From the NCBI GenBank assembly GCA_024743115.1, contig JANSXC010000001.1:429628-493627 (forward strand): DNA of 64,000 nt. The letters run 5' to 3'. Source of the stretch: a bacterium. Lineage in GTDB: Bacteria > Planctomycetota > UBA1135 > UBA2386. Of this stretch, positions 45,447-54,802 are shown one piece after another (the stretch's first letter is position 1; every line of letters starts with the position of its first letter). The notes beneath the pieces were generated by a model. That model saw nothing but the letters and a program-made list of their open reading frames with translations, was not told the DNA's origin and did no database searches. Position numbers and translations under genes: made by a program.

Positions 45447-45463
45447 GAAAATAGCAAAGCATT

Positions 45464-45482
45464 CTTGACCAATATGGTCAAG
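45464..45482. promoter_or_regulatory. Probable MarR operator
   Basis: CTTGACCA-ATA-TGGTCAAG is a perfect inverted repeat with 8-bp arms and a 3-bp centre, typical in size for a MarR dimer. It lies 18 bp upstream of the marR start and 17 bp upstream of ATG 45500. TTGACC within it could also serve as a -35-like element, so binding would block transcription. Confidence 0.7.
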
Positions 45483-45499
45483 TGGGATTGACTGGATAC

Positions 45500-46225
45500 A
45501 TGAAGCGCCTGAACAGTATCGCCGAGGGTGTCTGGGACGCCCGGACCACCGTGGGGATCGGGCTCGGGGTTCACTTGCCGCTGCGAATGACCGTGCTCCG
45601 CGACGATGATGGGCTGTTGCTGTACTCGCCGATCGAACTCGATGCCGATCTACTGGTCGAGCTGGGTGCGTTGGGACGAGTGCACACCCTCATCGGCCCG
45701 AACCGGCTGCACCACATGTGGCTCGCTGATGCCAAGGTGCGCTTTCCGGATGCCAAGTTGCTGGGGGCGCCTGGCCTCGCCGAGAAGAAGCCCGCGATCT
45801 CGTTCGATGGCGTGCTCGACACCGGACCGCTGTCGGATCAGGTCGAAGCGCTCCGCATCGCGGGTGCCGAGAAGCTTTCGGAGGTCGTGCTCCTGCATCG
45901 GCCGTCGCGATCGCTCGTGGTGGGGGACGCCGTCTTCAACATTCACGAGGCCCGCGGGATGACCCGGTTCATCCTCAAGTATCTCGCTGGCACTCTGGGT
46001 CGTTGTGAGCAGAGCCGGCTGGTTCGTGCGTTGACCAATGATCGCAGCGCCACAGCCCGGAGCGTAGAGACGCTGCTGGCGTTGGACTTCGCGCGGGTCG
46101 TTCCGGCCCACGGCGAAGTCCTCGAGGAGCCCGACACAAAGGAGTGGTTGCGCCGGGGGCTGTGGTGGTGGCGTGGTGAGGCCCGGCGGCCAGCGCCCGA
46201 CGCGCAGTCGAACACGGTTGGTTGA
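45500..46225 (+). CDS. DUF4336 protein, metallo-beta-lactamase-like fold
   Basis: I choose ATG 45500; the GTG at 45482 falls on the operator. The protein has 241 residues. It shows DUF4336 landmarks: LLLYSPIELD near the start, IGPNRLHHMWLADAKVRFPD, LGAPGLAEKKP, LHRPSRSLVVGDAVFNI, and RVVPAHGEVLE at the end. The family resembles metallo-beta-lactamases but with a changed metal site. Its activity is not known. It is under likely MarR control, so a role in detoxification or stress response is plausible but unproved. Confidence 0.8.
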   Translation: MKRLNSIAEGVWDARTTVGIGLGVHLPLRMTVLRDDDGLLLYSPIELDADLLVELGALGRVHTLIGPNRLHHMWLADAKVRFPDAKLLGAPGLAEKKPAISFDGVLDTGPLSDQVEALRIAGAEKLSEVVLLHRPSRSLVVGDAVFNIHEARGMTRFILKYLAGTLGRCEQSRLVRALTNDRSATARSVETLLALDFARVVPAHGEVLEEPDTKEWLRRGLWWWRGEARRPAPDAQSNTVG

Positions 46226-46387
46226 CGGGGGGGGGCTGAGACTCCGAACGAGTCGCCGGGCTCGGTAACGACAACAGCGACCGAGTGCGCGTAGGATGCC
46301 GGTCGTGGGTCAGGTCAGGGCGATGCTCGCGTTCGCGGGCGAGATCTGGCGGCGACTGCGGTAGCGACGAACGACAAGGAGTCCGTG

Positions 46388-47296
46388 ATGGATCTGCGTA
46401 CCTCTCTGCTTGCGATGATCGTGATGCTTGGAGCTCTCGGCACGGTGCGGCAAGCGTCGGGCGCGACGGTAAGCCTGCCACAGGGCAGCGAGCTGGAGGC
46501 GCTGGCCGGCGAGTGGCTGTACTTCGAGGATCGCACCGAGGGTCGGCCGATCGAGAAGCACGGTCCGCCGATGAGCATGAGGTTCGCATTCCGGCTCGAA
46601 GATGGCGCGGTAGTCATGGTCCGGGCGCGGCGCGAGGAGCGCATCCCGATCGACGGCTCGGTTCACGAGGTGCCGAAGTCGGGTCGGGTTTCGCGCTATC
46701 GCGGCACGTGGAAGGACGGCGTTCTCACCTATGACATGGAGAGCGTGCGCGCGTCGGACAACGAGCGCACTCTGCTGATCCGCCGAACGTTCCGCCGCAC
46801 GCCCGACGGGCTCGAGATCCGCGTTTCGACCAATGGGGGAGCGGAGTCGATCGCCCGCTATCGCCACAAGGAGGACATCGCGCCCGCAACGCCGATCAAG
46901 GGCGCCATTGCCGATCTGGCCTGGTTGTCGGGCGCGTGGGTCGGAACGCGCAACAAGCGGTCCATCGAGGAGCGTTGGAGTCCGCCGAAGGGCGGCGCCA
47001 TGCTCGGTGTCGCGCGCACGGTCACGAGCGCCGGCAAGATGAGCTCGTTCGAGTTCCTGCGCATCGTCGAACGCGACGGCAGCCTGGTCTACATCGCGCA
47101 GCCCGGAGGCAAGTCGCCGACGGAGTTCGTGCTCACCGAGATCGGCAAGGCTCGTGTCGTTTTCAAGAACACGCGCCACAGCTTCCCGCAGCGGATTGAG
47201 TACGCGGTTTCGCCGGGGGGTGCACTGACAGCGTTGATCGGTTTTGCCAACGGCGGCAACTACCAGCCGTTCGAGTTCACGCGGGAAGACGGCTAG
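46388..47296 (+). CDS. Secreted protein with C-terminal DUF6265-like domain
   Basis: The start is ATG 46388, with AAGGAG six bases upstream; a GTG one codon earlier is less likely. The 302-residue protein has a signal peptide (about 1-26). Residues about 30-165 form a lipocalin-like beta region (LAGEWLYFEDRTEGRPIE, YRGTWKDGVLTYDMES). Residues about 178-300 match DUF6265 (LAWLSGAWVGTRNKRSIEER, GGAMLGVARTV, FKNTRHSFPQRIEY). Such proteins have no known activity; a beta-barrel that binds a small lipophilic molecule is possible. It stands alone, between the DUF4336 gene and the convergent third sigma gene. Confidence 0.75.
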   Translation: MDLRTSLLAMIVMLGALGTVRQASGATVSLPQGSELEALAGEWLYFEDRTEGRPIEKHGPPMSMRFAFRLEDGAVVMVRARREERIPIDGSVHEVPKSGRVSRYRGTWKDGVLTYDMESVRASDNERTLLIRRTFRRTPDGLEIRVSTNGGAESIARYRHKEDIAPATPIKGAIADLAWLSGAWVGTRNKRSIEERWSPPKGGAMLGVARTVTSAGKMSSFEFLRIVERDGSLVYIAQPGGKSPTEFVLTEIGKARVVFKNTRHSFPQRIEYAVSPGGALTALIGFANGGNYQPFEFTREDG

Positions 47297-47358
47297 CAGG
47301 CCGTTGACCGGCCGCGTGCGCGGGTTGTTCGACAGCCTGCTAGTTGCCGCGAAACGTG

Positions 47359-47997
47359 CTAACCGTGTGCGTCAAGCACCTCGAGCAGCGCGCCGCTGCG
47401 CAGCTGCTCCATGGCTCGCATGAGCTTGGGCAGGGCACGCTGACAACGCATGCGGGCCGTGTTCTCCGCGATGCCGAGACGTTCGGCGAGCTCACGGAAC
47501 GGCAGCTCGTGCCAGTGCCGGAGGAGCAGGACCTCGCGATCGTCGGGCGCGAGCAGGTCGATCGCCAGGCGGACCCAGGCGGCATCCTCGTTGCGCGCGG
47601 CGACGGCGCTCGGTCGCGTGACGCCACGCTGCGGCGGATCGAGGTCGAGGACACTGTCGCGCGGCACCGCGCGCTCGCGGCGGACGTCACGGCATGCCGC
47701 ACTGTGGTAGGCGTGGCGATCGCGGATCGCGTTCTCGACCAGGCGTGCGATCAGCGCACGGAAAGCCTGTCGGTCGGAAAGTCGGAAGCGGGGCGCACAG
47801 CGCAGCACGTCGACGATCGCATCCTGGAGCATGTCGTCGGTCTCGGCGAAGCGGCGCATGCGTGGCCCCATACGGCGTTCGATGTGAGCCCGGATGCGTG
47901 GCAGTTCGCCGTCGAGTAGGGCGTCGAGGGCACGAGGGTCCCCTTCATGCCAGCGGCCGAGCCAGTGTCGCGTGTCGCGGTCGCCGGCCGCCGTCAC
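47359..47997 (-). CDS. ECF-type RNA polymerase sigma factor (third pair)
   Basis: The protein has 212 residues, and its start overlaps the kinase stop by 4 bp. Region 2 is visible as RRFAETDDMLQDAIVDVLRC followed by FRALIARLVENAIRDRHAYH. Region 4 is LLAPDDREVLLLRHWHELPF followed by RELAERLGIAENTARMRCQR. The sequence differs from the other two sigma factors in the window and lies closer to classical ECF factors. No anti-sigma factor is nearby. Coupling to the TPR kinase suggests post-translational control by phosphorylation. Confidence 0.92.
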   Translation of the reverse strand: MTAAGDRDTRHWLGRWHEGDPRALDALLDGELPRIRAHIERRMGPRMRRFAETDDMLQDAIVDVLRCAPRFRLSDRQAFRALIARLVENAIRDRHAYHSAACRDVRRERAVPRDSVLDLDPPQRGVTRPSAVAARNEDAAWVRLAIDLLAPDDREVLLLRHWHELPFRELAERLGIAENTARMRCQRALPKLMRAMEQLRSGALLEVLDAHG

Positions 47998-50900
47998 CGA
48001 TCGGTCTCCGGTGGTTGGGCCCCGGCGCGTGCCTTCGCGAGCGCCTGCTCGATTCGCTGAAGCTCGGGGGCGTTCGAGGCAAGCGTGTTGCCAAGGATCG
48101 ATCGGGCCGCCGTCAGTTCGTTGATGGCCAGGGTCGGGTCGCCCGTTTCGAGGGCCGCGACACCGAGCTCGAGGCGCGCGCGTGCCGTCGGTCGTGCGGC
48201 TTTGCCGAACAGCTCGGTAGCGAGCGTGACAGCCTCCTGCGCGAGCTCGCGCGCGGTCTGGAACGAGCCGGTCTTGGTGTGGGCCTGCGCCGCGAACAGC
48301 AGGCTCCGTGCCAGCAGCTGCCGTTTCGGCCGGCTTTCGGCGCCGTTTCCGGTGGCCTGCGCGGCGCGTCGTCGATCGTCCGCCGCGCGGCTCGCGAGTA
48401 CTGCCGCCAGCTCGTGCTCGCCGGCGGCGAGGCGCGCGGCCGCCTCGTTCTCGCGCGTCTGCAGCAGCTGGGGGGCAAGTGCGTCGAGCATCGTCTCGCG
48501 CACCGCGACGGCTGCCGCGAACAGGTCGGCTGCTCGGGCCGGGCTACGGCGATAGAGCGCGATGGCGAGGCGTTCGTAGGCGTAGGCGGCGAACATCGCG
48601 CCGCTCGGCGCGAGCGCGCGAAAGCGCGCGACGCTGTCCTCGAGGTGCGGGAGGGCCGCATCGTGGCGGCCCTGTAGCGACAACGACCAGCCGAGCAGGT
48701 CTTCGGCGACGGCGGTCCACCAGTGCGTCGTGCCGTCGAGGATGGCCAGTGCCCGCTCGGCACGCTGCTGGGCCGCGGAGCCGTCGCCAGCCATGCAGTC
48801 GAGCAGTGCCTGCTGGATCCTCAGCCAGGCGAGCTGGCGTTCGGTCGTCGGTCGCTGTTCCAGCACGGCGACGGCGCGATCGAGGTCGGCATGCGCTTCG
48901 GCCATGCGTCCCAGGCGCGCTCGCGTGCTGGACCGGGCCGATAGCGCGCCCACGAGCGCGGCGTCGTCTTCGAGTCGCGCCGCGAGCTCGACGGATTCGT
49001 TGGCCTGTTCGTGCGCCCGTTCGAGCGAGCCGCGGCCAGCACGCTCGAGGGCGTTCGCGAGATTGGCCAGGGCGATCGCGCGGTGTATGGATTCGCGGAG
49101 TACGACGTCCCGATCGTAGGCAGCGAGCGCCCGCTCGAGTGCCGCGATTGCCGCCGGGTGGCGGCCCGCCTCGAGTTCGAGAACGCCGAGGTCGTTCCAG
49201 GCCCGTGCCGAGACTTGATGCCCGTAAGGCAATAGCGGGTCGTACGCGTCGATCGCTGCGCGGTAGTGGGCACGCGCCTCGGTGCGGCGCCCGCGATCCT
49301 TGCAGGCGTTGCCCAACGCGAGGCGGCAGCGTGCGACGATCGAATGGGTCGGCGGCAGGATTCGTGCCGCCAGGTCGACGGCCTGCGTTCCGAGTTCCAT
49401 GGCCTGGTCGAGCTCGCCGGTTCGCCGCAACGTCTCGCTGGCCATGGCGAGCGCGACGGCCTCCCGGCGCGAACCCGCGGGATGCGATCGACGAAGCGTC
49501 GCGATCGCGTCCCGGACGTGGTCGAGAGCGCGGCCGTGATTGCCGCGTCGCGACTCGGTGCGCGACAGCGCCATACGAACGGTTGCGCGCCGGGCCGGCG
49601 TAGCGGACGCGTCATCGAGCCGGTTCAGACCCTCGGTGATCGCGGCTTCGCCGCCTGCGACGTCGCCCAGTTCGGCGAGCAGTCGACCACGGTCGATCGT
49701 TGTCTGCGCCAGGAGCTGGTCCAGTTTGCGACGATCTTCGGCCATGCTGCGTGCGATCGTCTCGTGCAGTCGCTGTTCGACCGCTTGCAGGCGGGCGAGC
49801 GCATCGGCGATCCGGCCGCGGTTCTCCCAGGCGATGGCGAGCGCCAATTCGGCCCGGATCGCTCCCGGATCATCCGACTGACCGGCCGCTCGAAACGCGT
49901 CGATTGCGCTGGCAAGCCGTTCCTCTGCTCGGTCGAACGCGCCGAGGTAGCCGAACACGCGGCCGAGCGCGAGCGCGAGCCGGGCTCGCACCTCGGGTTC
50001 GCCGAGGAGCTCGTCGTCGATGCGCACCGCGGCCTCGTCGAGGAAGACGCCGACAGGTGTCGACGCCCCGAGCGCCTCGTCGGGGTCGCTGCGGCGGAAC
50101 AACGCGACGAGAAACCCGGTGACGGTCTCGGCCTGGCGCGAGCGGCGCTCGGCCTCGACCCGCGCCGTGTGGGCTTCGACGAGCAGGCCGAGGCTGACTG
50201 CGAGGCTCACGGCGAGCACGAGCCCGATGGCGGCGGTTGCCAGCACCGCCGCCTTGTGCCGGCGCACGAACTTGGTGATTCGGTATCGACGCGAGGGTGG
50301 TGCGGCGGTGATCTCACGGCCAGCGAGGTGGTTCTCGAGGTCGGCGGCGAACGCTTCGATCGTGCCGTAACGGCGGTCGCGTTCGAGCGCGACCGCCCGC
50401 AGCACGATCCAGTCGAGGTCGCCGCGCACTTCCCGGGATTCGGTGCGCAGGCTGGGGCGCGGCACTTCGCGCGTGCGGACGGCCGCGAGCAGGTCGCTCG
50501 TCGACCGGCGGTCTTCGTCGGGGAACGGCACGTCGCCGACGAGCAGCCGAAACAGCACGATGCCGGCCGAGTAGACATCGGTGCGGGTGTCGAGGTCGGC
50601 GTTGCCCTCGGCCTGCTCGGGCGACATGTATTCGGGCGTGCCGATGACCTGGCCCGATCGCGTATGGCCGAGCCGGGCCGTGTCCCGCGCGGCTTCGTCG
50701 ACCGCCTTCGCGATTCCGAAGTCGATGATCTTGACCTCGACGGCGCCGTCGCTCTGGCGTGAAACGAGCAGGTTGGACGGCTTGAGGTCGCGGTGGATGA
50801 TGCCGCGCTGATGGGCATGCGCGATGCCCTGCAGCACCGCGAGGAATAGCCGTACGCGTTCGCGGATCGACAGCTGCTCACGATCGCAGAACTCGGTGAT

Positions 50901-51449
50901 CGCCGCGCCGTCCACGTACTCCATCGCGAAGTAGGGGCGGCCATCGGCGGCGACCCCGCCGTCGTAGATCCGCGCGATCGCCGGGTGTTCGAGGCGGGCG
51001 AGCGCCTGTCGTTCGAGATCGAAGCGGCCGAGGATCTCGGCACTGTTCATGCCGCGTCGCAGTGCCTTGACCGCCACGAGTCGCTCGATCGGCGCGCTCT
51101 GGCGCGCCTTGTAGACGTCGCCCATGCCACCCGAGCCGATGTGTTCGACGATCCGATAGGGGCCGATGCGGGTCGGTCGCTCGGCGTCGGCGTCCGTAGC
51201 AGTGTCGGCGCCTGGATGGGACGAGGGCGGTTCGGCTTCGTCGGTGAGGATAGGCTCGAGGAGATCGCGCAGCTCTGGATGTCGGGCCAGCACCGCCGCC
51301 ATCGGCGGGCGTTGCGGCTCGGGCACGCGCTTCCATTCCGACCAGATCTCGAACGACCGTGCGAGTCGGGCGACTTCGCCAGCGCCGTCTTCGCGTGGCT
51401 CCCCGGACCCGGGCAGTGGGTCAGCAGCCGAGTCGCGATCGGAGTTCAT
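47994..51449 (-). CDS. Large transmembrane Ser/Thr protein kinase with TPR array
   Basis: The protein has 1151 residues. The kinase domain covers about 100-370: HIGSGGMGDVYKA, Lys in VAVKALRRGMN, HRDLKPSN, IIDFGIAKAV, GTPEYMSPEQAEGN. One membrane helix is at about 405-430 (LATAAIGLVLAVSLAVSLGL). The remaining 700 residues are helical, with tetratricopeptide features throughout (LALGRVFGYLGAFDRAEERL, AWNDLGVLELEAGRHPAAIA). This long array should lie outside the cytoplasm and bind peptides or proteins. It overlaps its sigma gene by 4 bp. The ELWxxDGT gene upstream on the same strand ends 73 bp before it. Confidence 0.92.
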   Translation of the reverse strand: MNSDRDSAADPLPGSGEPREDGAGEVARLARSFEIWSEWKRVPEPQRPPMAAVLARHPELRDLLEPILTDEAEPPSSHPGADTATDADAERPTRIGPYRIVEHIGSGGMGDVYKARQSAPIERLVAVKALRRGMNSAEILGRFDLERQALARLEHPAIARIYDGGVAADGRPYFAMEYVDGAAITEFCDREQLSIRERVRLFLAVLQGIAHAHQRGIIHRDLKPSNLLVSRQSDGAVEVKIIDFGIAKAVDEAARDTARLGHTRSGQVIGTPEYMSPEQAEGNADLDTRTDVYSAGIVLFRLLVGDVPFPDEDRRSTSDLLAAVRTREVPRPSLRTESREVRGDLDWIVLRAVALERDRRYGTIEAFAADLENHLAGREITAAPPSRRYRITKFVRRHKAAVLATAAIGLVLAVSLAVSLGLLVEAHTARVEAERRSRQAETVTGFLVALFRRSDPDEALGASTPVGVFLDEAAVRIDDELLGEPEVRARLALALGRVFGYLGAFDRAEERLASAIDAFRAAGQSDDPGAIRAELALAIAWENRGRIADALARLQAVEQRLHETIARSMAEDRRKLDQLLAQTTIDRGRLLAELGDVAGGEAAITEGLNRLDDASATPARRATVRMALSRTESRRGNHGRALDHVRDAIATLRRSHPAGSRREAVALAMASETLRRTGELDQAMELGTQAVDLAARILPPTHSIVARCRLALGNACKDRGRRTEARAHYRAAIDAYDPLLPYGHQVSARAWNDLGVLELEAGRHPAAIAALERALAAYDRDVVLRESIHRAIALANLANALERAGRGSLERAHEQANESVELAARLEDDAALVGALSARSSTRARLGRMAEAHADLDRAVAVLEQRPTTERQLAWLRIQQALLDCMAGDGSAAQQRAERALAILDGTTHWWTAVAEDLLGWSLSLQGRHDAALPHLEDSVARFRALAPSGAMFAAYAYERLAIALYRRSPARAADLFAAAVAVRETMLDALAPQLLQTRENEAAARLAAGEHELAAVLASRAADDRRRAAQATGNGAESRPKRQLLARSLLFAAQAHTKTGSFQTARELAQEAVTLATELFGKAARPTARARLELGVAALETGDPTLAINELTAARSILGNTLASNAPELQRIEQALAKARAGAQPPETDR

Positions 51450-51522
51450 GCCGCTATCGTAGCCATCGCACCGCGTGGCGTGGGATCACGAACCTCGCCC
51501 GCGGCGGCCATGGGCCGACCGG

Positions 51523-54500
51523 TCATCGCCCGATCTGCACCTGGAGTCCGGCGCTCGTGGCCCCGAGCCCGAACAGGGCGCCGCCGGGGTCCACGGTGCC
51601 CCATTGGGCATACAGCGGGAAGCCGTCCCAACTCGGGTGATCGGGGATGCGGACCTCGACGGCAGCGCCGCCGAAGATATCGACGGAGACCGCGTTGATG
51701 CCGATCAGCGGTGGGGCGATGAGGCTCGTGCATGGCGACGGCGGCAGCGGCACGTTTTGCGGCCGCAGGCCGACGTTGAGGATGGCGAGGTTGCCGGGCG
51801 CCGCATCGGCCAGCGCGAACCCGAAGTCGGGATTGCCCACCGTCGGTCGGCCGATCACGCGGATCTGCGGCACGAGCCCGCTGCTGCCCGGACAGCCCTG
51901 GCCATAGGTGGCGACGATCGGTCGGGTCGTGCCTGGCCGGACGACGAACAGCTCGCGCCCGACGCCGGGGCCGTCGGCGACGACGTAGAGCTCGCCGCTG
52001 CCGACCTCGACCGCGTGCGCGTCGATCGCCGCCGCGCCGTGGTTCAGGCCGAACTGGAACGCGGTGCGAACGCGTGTTCCGCCCGGTGTGCCGTCGGTGG
52101 TCCAGAGCTGCAGGCCGCCGTTTCCGCTCCAGCCCGCGAACGCGATCTCGGTCGCGGACGAGCGCGCGAGCGAGCCCGGGGTCACCCCGTGGAGCGGGCC
52201 GGGGGCGACGTCCTGAAGGCGGAACGTGCCGGCCGCCGTGCCGTCGGTGCGGTAGGGTTCCCAGCCGGCGCTGGCGTCGAAGTCGGAAAGGAACACGAGG
52301 TCGCGACCGTCGGCGACCATGCCGTCGACGACCGAGCCGACGCCGCCCGGGGTGAGGTCGACCGCTACGCGAACGACACCGTTTTGCAGTCCGCCCTCGA
52401 GCACGTGAGGCTCACTGCCAACACCCGGCGCGGTCCCCAGGAAGAAGACGCGGTCGCCGGCGGCCGTGATCGAACGCGGGAAGAGTCCACCTGCGCCCGG
52501 CACGGCGTCGTAGCCGACGGTGCCCGCCGTGGTGCCGTCTGATGACCAGAGCTCAGTGCCGCTCGTGCCGTCGGTCGCGCGAAACGCGACGCCGGTGCCG
52601 AAGGCGGTGAGCCCCACGATCTGGGAGCTGTTGGGGCCGGGGTTGATGTCGCGCACGAGCTGCGTGCCGCTGCTGGTGCCGTCGGTCACCCAGAGCTCTC
52701 TGCCGTGGGTGGGGGACTGGGCGATGAAGTAGCCGCGGTTGCCCGCGGCGACGAACCCGAGCTGCATCGAGCCGCTCGGTCCGGGGTTGATGTCCGCGAG
52801 GCGCATCGTGCCCGCGGTGGTGCCGTCGGAGCTCCAGGGCTCGAAGCCGGTACCATCGTTGGCCAGGAACAGCATTCGATTGCCGATCGACACGAGATTC
52901 CGTGGCCGCACGCTGCCGAGGCCCGGCACGATGTCGACGCCCACCAGGGCGATCGTGGGGCCGCTCGTCCGCCAGAGTTCGGCACCGAATGGGCCGGCGG
53001 CCGTGAACCAGACCTCGCCGCCGAACGGCACGAGGTCGCCCGTGACCGAAGTCGTCAGCAAGTGCGTTCGCCCCGTCACGATGTTGGTCGAATGGAGCGT
53101 GCCGTTGGCGACGAACAGGGTGTGGCCACGGAACTCCAGCAGGCGATTCGGATTGCTGTCCGCGCTCGTCGGTCGCACGTCGTGGATCAGTCGCACCGAG
53201 CCGCTGGCCGGGTCGAACGCGTAGGGCTCGAGTCCCGCGGGATCGCCCACCCGGGCGCCGCCGAATACGACTGCGTTGCGAACGATCGCCAGGTCGGAGA
53301 CGCGACCGGAGCCCGGCCCGGGTTCGACTTCGAACCAGAGCTGCGTGCCCGCGGTCGTCCCGTTGGTGACGAAGCCTTCGCGACCCGTCAGGCTCGTCTG
53401 AGCCGAGAACGCGACGACGGCGCGCGTTGGCTCGTACACCAGATCGCGCGGCACGCTGCCCGCAGTACCCGGCTCGAGATCGGCGAGCAGTTGCGTGCCG
53501 GCGATCGTGCCGTTGCTGACCCAGGGTTCGCTACCGTGGATCCCGTCGTTGGCATCGAAGACGACCCGGTTCGGCAGCGCTTCGATCTGACTGATGCCGG
53601 GGCTACCGGCCCCGATCCGGATGGGCAGCAGTCGGGTGCCGAGTGGAGTTCCGTCGCTCGTCCAGAGCTGGCCGCCCCCGGCGCTCTGCGCCCGGAAGAA
53701 GACCCGCCCGCCGTTCCGCGTTGCCGTGGCGAGTGATGGGTTGCTCGAAGCGGGGCCGTGGTTGGCGTCGGCGAGGATCTGGGTCCCGTTCGGCGTGCCG
53801 TCGGTGATCCACGCCTCGACGCCAAGTTGCGGGTGGTCGGCCGCGAAGAACATCTGGCCGTTGCCGAGATCGCAGAGTTCTTTGGGGGCAGAACTCGCTG
53901 CGCCACGGACCACATCGATCTCGAGCCGCGTGCCGGCTGCCGTGCCGTCCGTGCTCCACAGTTCGAAGCCCGCCACCGCGTCGCGCGCGCTGAACCAAAG
54001 CCTCCCCTGGAAGAGGGTGAACCCGCGCGGTTGACCAGAGATCGGCCCGGGGTGGAGGTCCGCGAGCAATTGCGTGCCGCCGGACGTCCCGTCCGAGATC
54101 CACAGTTCATCCCCGTGAACGCCGTCGTTGGCGTTGAACAGGACCTGGTTGCCGAGCCGACCGACCTGCAGCGTGCCCGACGAGTTGGGACCGGGGAGCA
54201 GGTCCCCGAGCCGCAGCGTGCCGGCGCTCGTGCCGTCGGTGACGTGCGGTTCGACGCCCATGCCGCGGGACTCGATGAGGAAGAACACCAGCCCCGGGCG
54301 GATCACGGTGACTTCTCGCGGTGGGCCGCCGCCCACGTCCGGATACAGATCCTCGAGCAACCAGGTTCCGCCGGGCTGCAGGTCCGTGCGCCAGAGTTCG
54401 GTGCCGTAGTCGGTCGTCGCCGAGAACACGGCGAAGCCGAGGCCGGCGTCGACGAAATCGCGGGGCGTCGAGTTCGCGCCGTGACTCGGCGGTGGTGTGA

Positions 54501-54606
54501 GATCCGCCACCAGCTCCTGGGCGGGGAGGGCGACACCGAGCCAGGCGAGCAGAAGCGTTGCGGCGCCGAGCGGGCGGCGCGAAAATCGGGTCGCGGGGAT
54601 CGTCAT
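51523..54606 (-). CDS. Giant secreted ELWxxDGT-repeat protein (second copy)
   Basis: The start is ATG 54606 (MTIPATRFSRRPLGAATLLL), with a signal peptide ending at LPAQ. The 1027-residue protein holds about 13 clear ELWxxDGTxxGT repeats (ELWISDGTSGGT, ELWSTDGTAAGT, EPWSSDGTTAGT, EPYRTDGTAAGT) and about four degenerate ones in the middle. The last 135 residues (YGQGCPGSSGLVP, RPQNVPLPPSPC, HPSWDGFPLYAQWGTVDPGG) are the shared C-terminal module. It follows the same neighbourhood order as the copy at 39611-42616: kinase/sigma downstream and a divergent Kelch gene upstream. It is expected on the cell surface or outside. The function is unknown. Confidence 0.88.
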   Translation of the reverse strand: MTIPATRFSRRPLGAATLLLAWLGVALPAQELVADLTPPPSHGANSTPRDFVDAGLGFAVFSATTDYGTELWRTDLQPGGTWLLEDLYPDVGGGPPREVTVIRPGLVFFLIESRGMGVEPHVTDGTSAGTLRLGDLLPGPNSSGTLQVGRLGNQVLFNANDGVHGDELWISDGTSGGTQLLADLHPGPISGQPRGFTLFQGRLWFSARDAVAGFELWSTDGTAAGTRLEIDVVRGAASSAPKELCDLGNGQMFFAADHPQLGVEAWITDGTPNGTQILADANHGPASSNPSLATATRNGGRVFFRAQSAGGGQLWTSDGTPLGTRLLPIRIGAGSPGISQIEALPNRVVFDANDGIHGSEPWVSNGTIAGTQLLADLEPGTAGSVPRDLVYEPTRAVVAFSAQTSLTGREGFVTNGTTAGTQLWFEVEPGPGSGRVSDLAIVRNAVVFGGARVGDPAGLEPYAFDPASGSVRLIHDVRPTSADSNPNRLLEFRGHTLFVANGTLHSTNIVTGRTHLLTTSVTGDLVPFGGEVWFTAAGPFGAELWRTSGPTIALVGVDIVPGLGSVRPRNLVSIGNRMLFLANDGTGFEPWSSDGTTAGTMRLADINPGPSGSMQLGFVAAGNRGYFIAQSPTHGRELWVTDGTSSGTQLVRDINPGPNSSQIVGLTAFGTGVAFRATDGTSGTELWSSDGTTAGTVGYDAVPGAGGLFPRSITAAGDRVFFLGTAPGVGSEPHVLEGGLQNGVVRVAVDLTPGGVGSVVDGMVADGRDLVFLSDFDASAGWEPYRTDGTAAGTFRLQDVAPGPLHGVTPGSLARSSATEIAFAGWSGNGGLQLWTTDGTPGGTRVRTAFQFGLNHGAAAIDAHAVEVGSGELYVVADGPGVGRELFVVRPGTTRPIVATYGQGCPGSSGLVPQIRVIGRPTVGNPDFGFALADAAPGNLAILNVGLRPQNVPLPPSPCTSLIAPPLIGINAVSVDIFGGAAVEVRIPDHPSWDGFPLYAQWGTVDPGGALFGLGATSAGLQVQIGR

Positions 54607-54802
54607 GCCCGTACGAGCCGCGGCACTGCCGCGCATCGCACAGCGAATCGCCGAGATCCGCCGGGTTTTCTGCAGCGCAGTCCGGCGCCGACAGAACCAT
54701 GGGGTACTCCTTCCGTGACGCCATCACCGGTGTCGCGGCGCCATTTCCCCCGGCGCTTCTCCGTGTCGTAGACGGTCCTGCGCATCCAGGCCCCGGAATC
54801 AC

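Noticed and set aside
46226..46240. Run of G residues after the DUF4336 gene
   Set aside because: It lies outside any coding frame, so phase variation by slippage has no evident target.
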